Shown here: in pieces, positions 17,002-25,772 of the stretch | Numbering within the stretch: the first letter of the stretch is position 1 | How the letters are laid out: each line of letters opens with the position of its first letter | Assembly: GCA_030824555.1 (NCBI GenBank) | Contig: JAVBXK010000066.1 | Span: 1-61,446, forward strand | From: a bacterium | Lineage (GTDB): Bacteria; Pseudomonadota; Gammaproteobacteria; Burkholderiales; Burkholderiaceae_C | Length of the DNA stretch: 61,446 bases | Reading direction: 5' to 3' | Notes under the pieces: generated by a model | Told to the model about the DNA's origin: nothing | Databases searched by the model: none | Seen by the model: the letters and a program-made list of their open reading frames with translations, nothing else | Made by a program: the position numbers and the translations under genes

Positions 17002-17706
17002 ATGACGACGATAGCCCTCAATCTCCAGCAACAGCGCCAACGGGTGCAGCATGCGTGCCACGCCGCAGGTCGCGACCCTGCCAGCGTGACGCTGCTGGCG
17101 GTATCCAAGACATTCGGGGCCGATGCCGTGGCCGATGCCGTGGCCGCCGGGCAGCGCCAGTTTGGCGAAAACTATGTGCAGGAAGGTGTCGACAAAATCC
17201 TGGCGTTGCGCCAAAGCCATCCCGGCGTGCCGCTGGTGTGGCACTGCATTGGCCCCCTGCAGGCCAACAAGACGCGCCCCGTGGCCGAACATTTCGATTG
17301 GGTGCAAAGCATTGACCGCCTGAAAATTGCCCAGCGCCTGTCCGATCAGCGTCCGGCGCACTTGCCGCCTTTGCAGGTGTGCATACAGGTGAACGTGGAC
17401 GGCGGACCCACCAAGTCCGGTGTGGCCCCGCCAGACGTGGCCCCATTGGCCCAAGCAGTGGCTCAGCTGCCCAGGCTGACGCTGCGTGGGCTGATGTGCA
17501 TACCCGAGCCTGCTGCAAACGATGTAGCTGCTCACGCAGTATTCATAAGCGCCAAGGCCATTTTTGATGCTCTAAATGCATCTGGCCTGAAGCTGGACAC
17601 GCTTTCCATGGGCATGAGCGACGACCTGGTGCCTGCCGTGGCCGCCGGGGCCACCCTGGTGCGCGTGGGGCGCGGGGTGTTTGGCTACAGGGCGCTCAAG
17701 GGCTGA
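17002..17706 (+). CDS. yggS: YggS family pyridoxal-phosphate homeostasis protein
   Basis: A 234-residue PLP-binding TIM-barrel protein that buffers pyridoxal 5'-phosphate and affects amino-acid balance. The PLP-binding Lys is in LLAVSKTF (near residue 36), followed by QFGENYVQEGVDK, WHCIGPLQANKTRPVAEHFDWVQSID and the phosphate-binding end SMGMSDDLVPAVAAGATLVRVGRGVFG. Divergent from pilT. Residues about 174-194 are encoded by an AT-rich dispersed repeat, in a segment between core motifs, without disturbing the reading frame or the overall length. Confidence 0.93.
   Translation: MTTIALNLQQQRQRVQHACHAAGRDPASVTLLAVSKTFGADAVADAVAAGQRQFGENYVQEGVDKILALRQSHPGVPLVWHCIGPLQANKTRPVAEHFDWVQSIDRLKIAQRLSDQRPAHLPPLQVCIQVNVDGGPTKSGVAPPDVAPLAQAVAQLPRLTLRGLMCIPEPAANDVAAHAVFISAKAIFDALNASGLKLDTLSMGMSDDLVPAVAAGATLVRVGRGVFGYRALKG
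17523..17576 (+). repeat. AT-rich dispersed repeat, copy B, inside yggS
   Basis: TAGC at 17525 and AAGCG at 17547 are exactly 22 bp apart, followed by AAGGCCATTTTTGATG. It is in frame in yggS and lower in GC than the flanking coding sequence. Confidence 0.75.
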
Positions 17707-17758
17707 AGGCCCATCCGTCGGACAGCCCGCGAGCGGGGGTGCCGCCCGTTGGCATGGC

Positions 17759-18313
17759 CTACTTGCTTTTGGATTTGGGCATGTCGATGGGTTTGACCGA
17801 CCCACAGTCGGCACTCAGCCATTTGCCGCTGCCATTGATCGTCATGGTTTCAGGCTTGCCTTTGCGTGCCGATTGGATGGTCATGGCTGCGGTGTACGCC
17901 TTGTCACCCGAGAAGGTGTAGACGCCCTCGCCTTTTGATGGCGGGTTGGTGCACACGAACGTCATCTTCATGCTGGCGGCGGTGCGCGAGGTGATGGTGG
18001 TGGTGCAGTCACCTTCGGTCTGCCGGGGGACTTCGTTGCGTGCGGCCATCTCAGGGGTCAGGCACATTTTCATGGTCACGCCACCGCCTGCCGCCGCAGT
18101 GGGCATGTTGCCACCCATCATGGCCTCCATTTGTTTCCGCTCTGCCGCTGGCATGGCGGCCATTTCCTTTTGCATTTGTGCCATGGCCGCGTCCATTTCG
18201 GGATTGCCGCCGGTTTTGTGGGTGATTTCCCACAAGCCGGGTTTTTGACTCTGGGCGTGTGCGGTGGCTGCGGCAAGCAGGGCCAGCACGGTCAATATTG
18301 ATTTGCTCAACAT
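17759..18313 (-). CDS. Exported DUF3617 protein
   Basis: A 184-residue protein with a signal peptide (LTVLALLAAATAHAQ, cleavage near residue 21). The mature part has the DUF3617 pattern: PGLWEITHKTGG at the start, a Met-rich middle (MDAAMAQMQKEMAAMPAAERKQMEAMMG), MKMCLTPEMAARN, then CTTTITSRTAASMKMTFVC with conserved cysteines. Function is unknown for the family. The ATG at 18313 has AAGGAG 7 bp upstream; a longer upstream frame lacks this and would bury the signal peptide. Confidence 0.85.
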   Translation of the reverse strand: MLSKSILTVLALLAAATAHAQSQKPGLWEITHKTGGNPEMDAAMAQMQKEMAAMPAAERKQMEAMMGGNMPTAAAGGGVTMKMCLTPEMAARNEVPRQTEGDCTTTITSRTAASMKMTFVCTNPPSKGEGVYTFSGDKAYTAAMTIQSARKGKPETMTINGSGKWLSADCGSVKPIDMPKSKSK

Positions 18314-18416
18314 GGGGGCTCCTTGTGGATAGGGTTCAGGGGGCTGCGCACTTGTCTGGACCACCGTGATTCTCCCCCATGCAGATCACCGTCTGTGGTA
18401 TCTCAGGGGCGGCGAG

Positions 18417-19871
18417 TCAGGCTTTCATGAAACCCAAATCGGTTGGGTAGTCGAGCCTGCCTGCGCGCTCGCCAAAGTTGTCCAGGTTGGGCAGCACGCC
18501 ATACAGCTCGGTGTCACTCACCCCAAACCACTTGGCCATGGTGGCCGCAAATTGGTCTACCGACGTGCTGGGCAGTAAACGCCCCTGGCCCACGTGCCAC
18601 TGGTCTTCAGGCGCGCCGGTGTTGTCCACTGACAGTGGGGGTGGCACGCCGTAGAACGCCTTGCCTTTCACCGCGCCACCCATGACAAACTGGTGCCCGC
18701 CCCAGCCGTGGTCGGTGCCGTCACCGTTCACGCTCAGGGTACGGCCAAAGTCCGACGCCGTGAACGTGGTCACTTTGTCTGCCACGCCTAATTCCAGCAA
18801 GGCAGCATCAAAGACTGTCAACGCCTCGCTGAGTTTGGTCAGCAAGGCGGGCTGGCGTGTGGCCATGCCGTCATGCACGTCAAAGCCATCCAGCGACACC
18901 ATGAACACTTGGCGCTTGGCGCCCAAGCTACCGCGCCCACCCACAAGGCGGGCCACCATTTTCAGTTGCTCACCCAACGAATTGCCTGCCGGAAAGGGTG
19001 TGGCCAGCTGAACCCCACCAATGGCTGTGGACACCTTGGTTTCAGCTGCCAGGCTGCGCTGCATCACCCGGTTGTATTCATTTGCCAGCACATGCGTGTG
19101 CTGCTGTTGAATCATCTGTTCAAACGCCGCCCGCATGGCGGGCTCGTACATGAAGTGCCCAAAGGAGCTGCCCCGCACGGCCTCTACCGCCACGGCACCG
19201 GCCCGGCTGCATTGGTATTGCAAGGCGTTCTGGCCCGACAAAAACACCGCGTTGCCGGCCACGGAAATGCAGGTGAACATGGCGTCTGCATTGGACGACA
19301 GCGACAAGTCGCCCAAGTTGCCGCCCCAGCCGCGTGTAGAGCCTTCTGCGCCTTGAGCCTGCCACACCGATTGCTGGTCGTTGTGCGAAAACAGTTTGGG
19401 CGGCTGCGCCAGCACGCGGGCGTTGTACTGCTGGCGCGTCAGCGGCACCACCAGCGGCCCCACGTTCAGTTGCACGGCCAGACGGCCTTGGTCAAAGATG
19501 TTGGCCATGCCACCCATTTCGGGGGCCAAGGCGTACTTGACACCATCGGCCAATGCCACCGTTGGTTTCAGTTCAGTGGGTACCAGGCTGGTTTTGGGTG
19601 TCACCAGCGTGCCGCTGCTGCCCGCGCTGCGCAACTGCGTGTACTGCGCATGCCCGGCATCGTCAAAGCGCACCACGGTGTTGGCGTAATCGTTGCCGCC
19701 GTACAGGAAGACGCACACCAGCGCTTTGTAGTCTGTGGCCGTCATGGCGGCTGCCTCACCCAGCGCGGCCAGGTTCAGTGCCAAAGGGGTTGCTGTGCCC
19801 GCAATGGCCAGCTGGGCGCTTCGCTTGAGGAACGCGCGACGGGTGTGCTTGTGGGGATCAATGAAGTTCAT
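18417..19871 (-). CDS. DUF1501 protein, Tat-exported
   Basis: A 484-residue member of the DUF1501 (sulfatase/alkaline-phosphatase-like) family. The N-terminus is a twin-arginine signal (RRAFLKR, then a hydrophobic run ending near AALGEAAA), so it is exported folded. Family landmarks include LVCVFLYGGNDYANTVV, SLDGFDVHDG, and DFGRTLSVNGDGTDHGWGGHQFVMGG near the C-terminus. Members usually pair with DUF1800 proteins, as here, where the DUF1800 gene lies 14 bp upstream in the same operon. The function of the pair is not established; an export or outer-surface role is suggested by both signal sequences. Confidence 0.9.
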   Translation of the reverse strand: MNFIDPHKHTRRAFLKRSAQLAIAGTATPLALNLAALGEAAAMTATDYKALVCVFLYGGNDYANTVVRFDDAGHAQYTQLRSAGSSGTLVTPKTSLVPTELKPTVALADGVKYALAPEMGGMANIFDQGRLAVQLNVGPLVVPLTRQQYNARVLAQPPKLFSHNDQQSVWQAQGAEGSTRGWGGNLGDLSLSSNADAMFTCISVAGNAVFLSGQNALQYQCSRAGAVAVEAVRGSSFGHFMYEPAMRAAFEQMIQQQHTHVLANEYNRVMQRSLAAETKVSTAIGGVQLATPFPAGNSLGEQLKMVARLVGGRGSLGAKRQVFMVSLDGFDVHDGMATRQPALLTKLSEALTVFDAALLELGVADKVTTFTASDFGRTLSVNGDGTDHGWGGHQFVMGGAVKGKAFYGVPPPLSVDNTGAPEDQWHVGQGRLLPSTSVDQFAATMAKWFGVSDTELYGVLPNLDNFGERAGRLDYPTDLGFMKA

Positions 19872-19885
19872 GAGGCGCTCTCCCT

Positions 19886-22042
19886 TCAGCGTTGCGCCAG
19901 GTATTCAGCGGAGCACATCACGAACATCAGGGCTCGGCCAATATGGTATTGCTTGACTTGGTCAGGCGCATCAGCGCGCATCCGATCTGCCTGCAAACCC
20001 GTCACGATGAGGTTGACTGTTGCCGGAGACAGTTGCCCGGCGCATAAAAGCAGATTCAGACGATCTACCAAAGCCTGAGAATTGGCGACCAAATATTTCT
20101 CAACGGTGTAATCGGGCACGATATCAGGTCCATCAGTTTCATTGCTGCCACTCCCTGGCTGATTGGGTGCGCCCACCCAAAATCCCTGCCATACAAATTG
20201 TTGCAGAAAATTTATCCAGCCTGCCACTGAACTTTCATTTACTATCTGAAACTCTGGTGCTGTCGCCCCTGCGGCAGCCATTTCAGTGCCAGGGGGGACA
20301 TAGCCAGGGCGATAGTAACTGAATACGGAGGGTGGGTTCAGGGGAAATTGATTGATATCTATTTTTGGAGGAAGCTTGGTGTCCAGTGAAATTTTCCAAT
20401 ATCCATACAATGAATTGATGTTGAATGTCCGCCCCCACTGCGCAATCCGCAGCACGGGGCTTCTCAATTTGCCAAATGTATTGGATGACAAATTGACCGT
20501 GTTCAATGCCTCGTCATCCAAGAGGATGGCCTTGAGGACTGCTTTCAGGTCACCACGTACACCGTTGCCGTTGTCGTTGAATACTTGGGCCACTCGTTGT
20601 ACATACGTTGGACTGGGGTTGCTGGTCACCATCCGCTGAATGAACTGTCGGCAAAGGAAGGGGGCCACGGTGGGGTGGTTGGACAAGGTGTCCAGCGCAA
20701 TGCGCAGGCTCTCAGGTCCTTGCGTATTGGCGGGTATGGTTACACCCAAAAAACGCTTTTCCAGCAGCGAGTGATCGCGCGGCTCAAATACCATTTGGCC
20801 ACGGGTTGCTTCTATGTTTGCCAGCCGTACATTTGGGGGTCTGGGATCAATAGACTCTGGTAAAGAGCGATTGATTGAATAGCCTGTGAATACCCTGGCA
20901 AGATTGCTAACATCTTCCGATATGTATGTTTCTATCGGTTGTCCTGTTGCATTCAATTTGGCGGTCGCGTCAAGATTGAGTTCATGCAGCCCAATTGAGA
21001 ATAGTTGCATTACCTCGCGGGCATAGTTTTCGTCAGGTAAACGTCCCTTTGCTGGATCTTCCTTCAGATTGCCACTTGTGCTCAGGAAAAATCCCATTGC
21101 CGGATTAAGTGTGATTGCCTCAATGAGTTCCCGATAGGCTCCAAAGCCTTTGCTGCATAAAATATCCCAGTACGCTGTGATTGCAAATGCAGGCCAAGTA
21201 AAGCCGTTCTCAATTCCCCGTAAAGAAACCACAAAAACTTCTGACAGAGCCCAAGCCCATCTGCGACGCACTGCATCAGGCGATTGGATGACTTGTTGCC
21301 AAAACATGTATCCCGAGACATTGGGATTGAAGAAAAACGCATTGGTATCAACCGCCGAGTACCCCTTGCTCACCAGCCAATCCCACCCGCTCTGGCTGCT
21401 GGGCAGCGCCAGTTGTTCATCCAGCCAGGTGGCGTAGCCTTTTGCTTTGACGGCAGCAATTTCCTCTTCGCTCGCAGAAAACTGGGCATGCAACAAAAAC
21501 CGTGCTGCCTCTGCATCGGTGCTGGGTTTGCCAGATGTGGAGCCTGCGCCGACCGCGTCGGCAAAACTTGCCAGCGTGCCGACATTGGTGACTTGGCCCT
21601 GCGTGACAGGGCCCAGCACCAGCACATTGCCGTCCAATACCGCGAGATAGTGCCCGGTTCCTGGGTAGAGCCGGAACACCAGCCCACCGGCAGCAGACAC
21701 GGTGGCCTCGCTGCTGCTGAACAGGGCTGGGAACTGACGCTGCGCCCAATCAAATACCTCGTCGGGCGTGGGCGTGCGGGCCGCACGGGCGAACTGGCGG
21801 TCGCTGGTGGCCCTTGGCAGCAGTTCGGGCTGGAATCGGGCCGCGCCTGCTGACAGCTTGGCCTCCGCCGCGTTGCCAGCATCGCCACCCCCGCAGGCCG
21901 TCAGCAACAGGGCCGCCACTGCTGTGGCTGCCGTTGCTGCATCGTGTGTTGAGCAGGACGAAGTCGCACCGTCAGCAATCTTGTGAATCGCTTCGGGGTG
22001 TTCTTCGTTCAACGCGGTTTCCGGATTCGTCTCGGTCTGCAT
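19886..22042 (-). CDS. DUF1800 protein with N-terminal surface-type domain
   Basis: A 718-residue protein. Residues 38-52 form a hydrophobic stretch followed by a lipobox-like LLTACGGG, so it is probably an exported lipoprotein. A small domain near 95-165 (FDWAQRQFPALF, GTGHYLAVLDGNVLVLGP) recurs in Burkholderiales exported proteins. The DUF1800 part follows: ARFLLHAQFSASEEEIAAV, RRWAWALSEVFVVS, YARELLQ-like YAREVMQLFSIGLHELN and FLCRQFIQRMVTSNPSP. It precedes the DUF1501 gene as its operon partner. Codons of residues about 230-665 are clearly less GC-rich than those before residue 230 and than the neighbours, which suggests a recombined middle segment. Confidence 0.87.
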   Translation of the reverse strand: MQTETNPETALNEEHPEAIHKIADGATSSCSTHDAATAATAVAALLLTACGGGDAGNAAEAKLSAGAARFQPELLPRATSDRQFARAARTPTPDEVFDWAQRQFPALFSSSEATVSAAGGLVFRLYPGTGHYLAVLDGNVLVLGPVTQGQVTNVGTLASFADAVGAGSTSGKPSTDAEAARFLLHAQFSASEEEIAAVKAKGYATWLDEQLALPSSQSGWDWLVSKGYSAVDTNAFFFNPNVSGYMFWQQVIQSPDAVRRRWAWALSEVFVVSLRGIENGFTWPAFAITAYWDILCSKGFGAYRELIEAITLNPAMGFFLSTSGNLKEDPAKGRLPDENYAREVMQLFSIGLHELNLDATAKLNATGQPIETYISEDVSNLARVFTGYSINRSLPESIDPRPPNVRLANIEATRGQMVFEPRDHSLLEKRFLGVTIPANTQGPESLRIALDTLSNHPTVAPFLCRQFIQRMVTSNPSPTYVQRVAQVFNDNGNGVRGDLKAVLKAILLDDEALNTVNLSSNTFGKLRSPVLRIAQWGRTFNINSLYGYWKISLDTKLPPKIDINQFPLNPPSVFSYYRPGYVPPGTEMAAAGATAPEFQIVNESSVAGWINFLQQFVWQGFWVGAPNQPGSGSNETDGPDIVPDYTVEKYLVANSQALVDRLNLLLCAGQLSPATVNLIVTGLQADRMRADAPDQVKQYHIGRALMFVMCSAEYLAQR

Positions 22043-22139
22043 GAAATGCCCCTGTTCGTTTGGCGTGGTCAGCGCAATCGTTGCAGGGTTTGCTGGAACC
22101 TCATGTGCAGGCGTTGCCCGAGTCCCTGCAACTGCTGTG

Positions 22140-23774
22140 TCAGACCACGGTGTAACTCAAACCCGTTTGCGCCAACCCGACCAGGTCCACGTTCAACTTG
22201 TTGGCATCCAGTCCAGCAGCCACGGTCAGCAATGAAGCTTGTGTGTACGCGCCTGACGTGACCAAGCCTGCCACCGTGTCCACCAAGGCCGTGTCGGCAT
22301 CGCTGCCCAGCACGTTGCGCAGCAGCAGTTTGGCAAAACTGGTGTTGTCTGCGCCGCCTGCCAGGCTGCTGACGATGCCATTGGCAACCGCCAGATCGGA
22401 CAGCGTGGCGAGCGTCATGCCGCCGTCGACCAGCCCCATCACCGTGCCCACCAATGCCTTGTTCTGGAGGGAAGCCTTGCCTGTCAGTGCGCCCAGCATG
22501 AGCGCCGTGGTGCCAGCGGACCCGGTGGTGTCGTAGGCCACGCGTTCATCGCTGAAGTACAGGCGCTCGATGTTGCTGAGCGTGTCGCTGCCCTCTGCTG
22601 TGGATGCCACAGTGAAACCGGTGCTGGTTTTGGTGACGGTGTAGCCGCTGCGGGGATTGATGTAGATGGATGCATCGGCACCAGCGGCACCGTCGATCAC
22701 ATCGTCTCCCGCATTGCCACGCAGGCCGTTGTTCTGGCTGTCACCTGTCAGGGTATCGGCAAAAGCCGAGCCTCGGATGTGTTCGAAATTGACGAAGGTG
22801 TCATTGCCAGCGGCCCCCGTGGTGTTGCCCAGAGCCAGATTGACGATGACGTTGCCCGACGCACTGTCATAACGCAATGTGTCAGATCCAGCGCCGCCGT
22901 CCAGCGTGTCGTCGCCGTTGCGGCCTTCGATGGCGTTATTGCCTGCATTGCCAATGATCACGTCGTTGAACGCCGATCCTCGAACTTCCTCAATGTTCAG
23001 CAGTGTGTCGGTTCCGACCCAGCCATCCTGGGCAATGCCTGTCGTCAGGTTGACGTTGATTGCCGCTGGGGAGGTGTCGTAGCTGGCTCGGTCTGTGCCG
23101 CCCTTGCCATCGATGGTGTCGTTGCCTGCACGACCCTCGAAGGACTCGTAGATGCCACTGTCGCTGCCAGTCAATGTGTCGTTGAGGGCCGAAGCACGCA
23201 CTTCCTCTACGTTGATCAGGGTGTCGGTGCCGCCAAAGCCGTCTGATGCCGTACCGTTACTCAAGCCCCCCAGCGTGACCACCACGGCCAACGGACTGGT
23301 TGAATAGTCAACCCGGTCAAAGCCGGTGCCACCATTGATGGTGTCGTTGCCGCCGAGGGGGCGGTAGCCCTCAAAGCCGTCGGTGGTGCCACTGCCGTTG
23401 GCTGGGTTGCCACCGATCAGGGTGTCATCCAGTGCGCTGCCGACGATGTACTCGATGCTGGTCAGCGTGTCGGTGTCTCCCCAATTGTCGGTGGCTGTAC
23501 CGGTTTGCAGGTTGACCGTCACGCCCAAGTCAGTGGGCTGTTTGGTGCCGCCGTCGTTGGTGGTCAATCCGTATGAAACCGTGTCAGTCCCCGCACCACC
23601 AGCCAGGGTGTCGTTGCCCGAGCCGCCCGCAAGGACATCATCCCCGTCACCGCCGTTCAATGCATCGTTGCCTGCCAGGCCGTTGAGGGTGTCGTTACCT
23701 GCCAGTCCGTCAATGGTGTCATCGGTTGCGCTGCCTGTCAGGGTTTCGTTGCCTGAGGTGCCTGTTACGTTCAT
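22140..23774 (-). CDS. RTX-type calcium-binding repeat protein
   Basis: A 544-residue secreted-type protein without a signal peptide. The N-terminal 80 residues contain glycine/aspartate nonapeptides ([20 protein letters not shown]). About four larger modules of 65-75 residues follow, each with a VNL-TG-A core, DTLxNIEEVRxSAxNDTLxG and a GNDTIDG-like nonapeptide. Such repeats bind calcium after export. The last 120 residues are Ala/Leu-rich ([20 protein letters not shown] and after) and end in SYTVV, a hydrophobic end typical of type I secretion signals. No ABC exporter or outer-membrane channel gene is nearby. Function is unknown: adhesin, S-layer-like or enzyme-free scaffold are possible. 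Confidence 0.87.
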   Translation of the reverse strand: MNVTGTSGNETLTGSATDDTIDGLAGNDTLNGLAGNDALNGGDGDDVLAGGSGNDTLAGGAGTDTVSYGLTTNDGGTKQPTDLGVTVNLQTGTATDNWGDTDTLTSIEYIVGSALDDTLIGGNPANGSGTTDGFEGYRPLGGNDTINGGTGFDRVDYSTSPLAVVVTLGGLSNGTASDGFGGTDTLINVEEVRASALNDTLTGSDSGIYESFEGRAGNDTIDGKGGTDRASYDTSPAAINVNLTTGIAQDGWVGTDTLLNIEEVRGSAFNDVIIGNAGNNAIEGRNGDDTLDGGAGSDTLRYDSASGNVIVNLALGNTTGAAGNDTFVNFEHIRGSAFADTLTGDSQNNGLRGNAGDDVIDGAAGADASIYINPRSGYTVTKTSTGFTVASTAEGSDTLSNIERLYFSDERVAYDTTGSAGTTALMLGALTGKASLQNKALVGTVMGLVDGGMTLATLSDLAVANGIVSSLAGGADNTSFAKLLLRNVLGSDADTALVDTVAGLVTSGAYTQASLLTVAAGLDANKLNVDLVGLAQTGLSYTVV

Positions 23775-24002
23775 GGGTCACTCCTGTGTGGTGTGGGGTT
23801 AGCTGGCCGACATGGCCTGTGCAATGGGGATGTGATGACCCTAACCCAGCGCGGTGAAAGTCGGCATCCCCAGAAAGGGGGATGCCCGCCAAAAAACCAC
23901 AAAGTGTTTTCCCTGCTCCGTTGGCTGTCGTTGGCGTTTACTGTTGCCACAGTTCACTTCAATTTCGAACTGACGCTGTGGGTTTTGACCCGGGAGGTGT
24001 GT

Positions 24003-24371
24003 GTGCGGACCTTGTTGATCGGATGGCTGTTTGCCCCTGTGCTTGCTTTGGCTCAAGCCGGGTTTCCCACTGAGTTTCCGCCTGGGGCGGTGCCTGTTCC
24101 CCCTGATGACCTGCAGAAGAAGCTGACTGGGCGTGTGGCACACATGAAATACGCCAACGGTGCCGAGGTTCGCGTGGAATACAAAGACACCTATGCCTAC
24201 ATCAACGTTGGCAACCTTGCCGACATGGGCAAATGGCGCGTGCAGGAGACGCAGGTGTGCATCGATTGGCAACGGTTTCCTGCGGGGTGTTTCGAGGTCC
24301 GCGCGGTGGGGGACGTTCTGTATGCCAAGCGGGCCACCAACGGTGAAATCGTGGCAATGCCGTTGAAATGA
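24003..24371 (+). CDS. Small exported protein of unknown function
   Basis: A 122-residue protein, not recognised. The GTG at 24003 is chosen because GGGAGG lies 5 bp upstream and a good signal peptide follows (LLIGWLFAPVLALAQ, cleavage near residue 18). The mature part is about 100 residues, with LTGRVAHMKYANGAEVRVEY, two cysteines near VCIDWQRFPAGCFEV that could form a disulfide, and the end GDVLYAKRATNGEIVAMPLK. A degraded copy of that end occurs at 28203-28280. It lies alone between the RTX gene and a LuxR gene. Confidence 0.7.
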   Translation: MRTLLIGWLFAPVLALAQAGFPTEFPPGAVPVPPDDLQKKLTGRVAHMKYANGAEVRVEYKDTYAYINVGNLADMGKWRVQETQVCIDWQRFPAGCFEVRAVGDVLYAKRATNGEIVAMPLK

Positions 24372-24387
24372 CCCCTGCGCTCGGGTG

Positions 24388-25566
24388 CTAAACGGCCGCG
24401 CTGCCCAATGACAGCACCAACCGTGTCAGGCTGTTTTTTTGCCTGACGCGCGTTTTGGCGTAAATGGTTTTCACCTGAGAGCGCAGGGTTTCCTCGGATA
24501 CTTTGCGTTGCTGTGCCGCTGCGCGATACGTCATGCCCTGTGTCAGCGACAGCGCGACGTGAGCCTCTGCCGGGGTCAGTCCCAGTTGTTTTTGCAATTG
24601 TTCCGGTGTGGGCAACAACACCTGTGCGGGGTCGGTGATGAACACCACAAAACTGGCACCCTCTTGTGTGCGGAGCATGTCGTCCGCCGCGAGAGCGCAG
24701 CATTGAAGGTGGTACGTGGCTTGCGAGCGGGCTCGCTTGACTTTCAACACCTCGTCAAACGTTTTCCATTGTGTGGGCGGCAGGTTTTTCAGCTGGTCGA
24801 GCCATTGAAGGGCGTTGAGCGTGCCACCTTCATGGGTTTGAATGTTGGCGGCAATGCGGCCCTGTGCATCCATCGACAAGCCGTCGCCACGCTGCAGCAC
24901 TTCGCGGGCCGCTGTGTTGGAGAAAACCACCTGGAGGGTGCTGTCAAGCAGCAGGGTGCCAATGGTCAGTCGGTCCAGCGCCGACCGAAGGGACTGTGTC
25001 TGGTGACGCTCGAAGTTGAGCCTGTGCATCAGACCCAATGCCCTGGAGAAATGGGGCAGCAACAGCTGCAACCATTCGCGTTCGGCGGCGCCGAAAGGTG
25101 GCGCATCCACCCCCCGGTAAAAGGAGGTGATGGTGGTGGGCAAACCGGGGGCGCCTTCAAAAATGATGCCAGCGCACACACGGCCCACATCGTGCTGGCT
25201 CAGGAACTCGCGAAAGTAAATGCTTGTGCGCAAGCGCTCCTGTGGCACCAGGTTTTCATCCGTGAACACCGCGCCACTGTAGGTCAAGCCCAACCGTTGA
25301 GCAGCCTGGGACCACACGTCGTGATCAATGTACTTGTTGGCCCAGAGTGCAATGTATTTGTCTTCCATTTGCCACGGGAAAATCAGTCCGCCATCCTGGG
25401 GGGCAGCCAGCGGCGTGAACAGCAAAGCTTTGTTGCTCCCAATGGATTGGGCTGCCGCTGCCACCGCATCAGGCCAACGGCTGGGGTCGGCGCTGGCGGC
25501 ATAAATTTTGTGCACGATGTCGCTGAACTCAGCGAGGCGTGCATTCTCACGGCCTGAAGCGATCAT
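24388..25566 (-). CDS. LuxR-type transcriptional regulator
   Basis: A 392-residue regulator. The C-terminal 65 residues are a LuxR helix-turn-helix (LTPAEAHVALSLTQGMTYRAAAQQRKVSEETLRSQVKTIYAKTRVRQKNSLTRLV). The long N-terminal part begins LAEFSDIVHKIYAASADPSRWPDAV, a start shared by many proteobacterial orphan LuxR proteins, and contains a probable PAS-like region (about 200-290, TLLLDSTLQVVFSNTAAREVL). There is no receiver or autoinducer domain, so the signal is unknown. The ATG at 25566 is preferred over a GTG 72 bp upstream because AGAAGG lies 6 bp in front of it. Confidence 0.85.
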   Translation of the reverse strand: MIASGRENARLAEFSDIVHKIYAASADPSRWPDAVAAAAQSIGSNKALLFTPLAAPQDGGLIFPWQMEDKYIALWANKYIDHDVWSQAAQRLGLTYSGAVFTDENLVPQERLRTSIYFREFLSQHDVGRVCAGIIFEGAPGLPTTITSFYRGVDAPPFGAAEREWLQLLLPHFSRALGLMHRLNFERHQTQSLRSALDRLTIGTLLLDSTLQVVFSNTAAREVLQRGDGLSMDAQGRIAANIQTHEGGTLNALQWLDQLKNLPPTQWKTFDEVLKVKRARSQATYHLQCCALAADDMLRTQEGASFVVFITDPAQVLLPTPEQLQKQLGLTPAEAHVALSLTQGMTYRAAAQQRKVSEETLRSQVKTIYAKTRVRQKNSLTRLVLSLGSAAV

Positions 25567-25772
25567 GTGTGCCTTCTGTTGAAAGTGGCAGTTGCTGTGC
25601 GGGCTGACCGATGCATCCCGGAGCGAAGCGTTGTTCACGACCGTTCCGTTTGGGCCGTACAGTCATTGTGCCCCCCACTGGCCTCGGTGGGAAAATCGAG
25701 CAGGCGTACCCCGCCGATCAAACCCTGCCGCAAACGTGACGCCGAACGCAGCGCACCAATGAACCTGCAACC

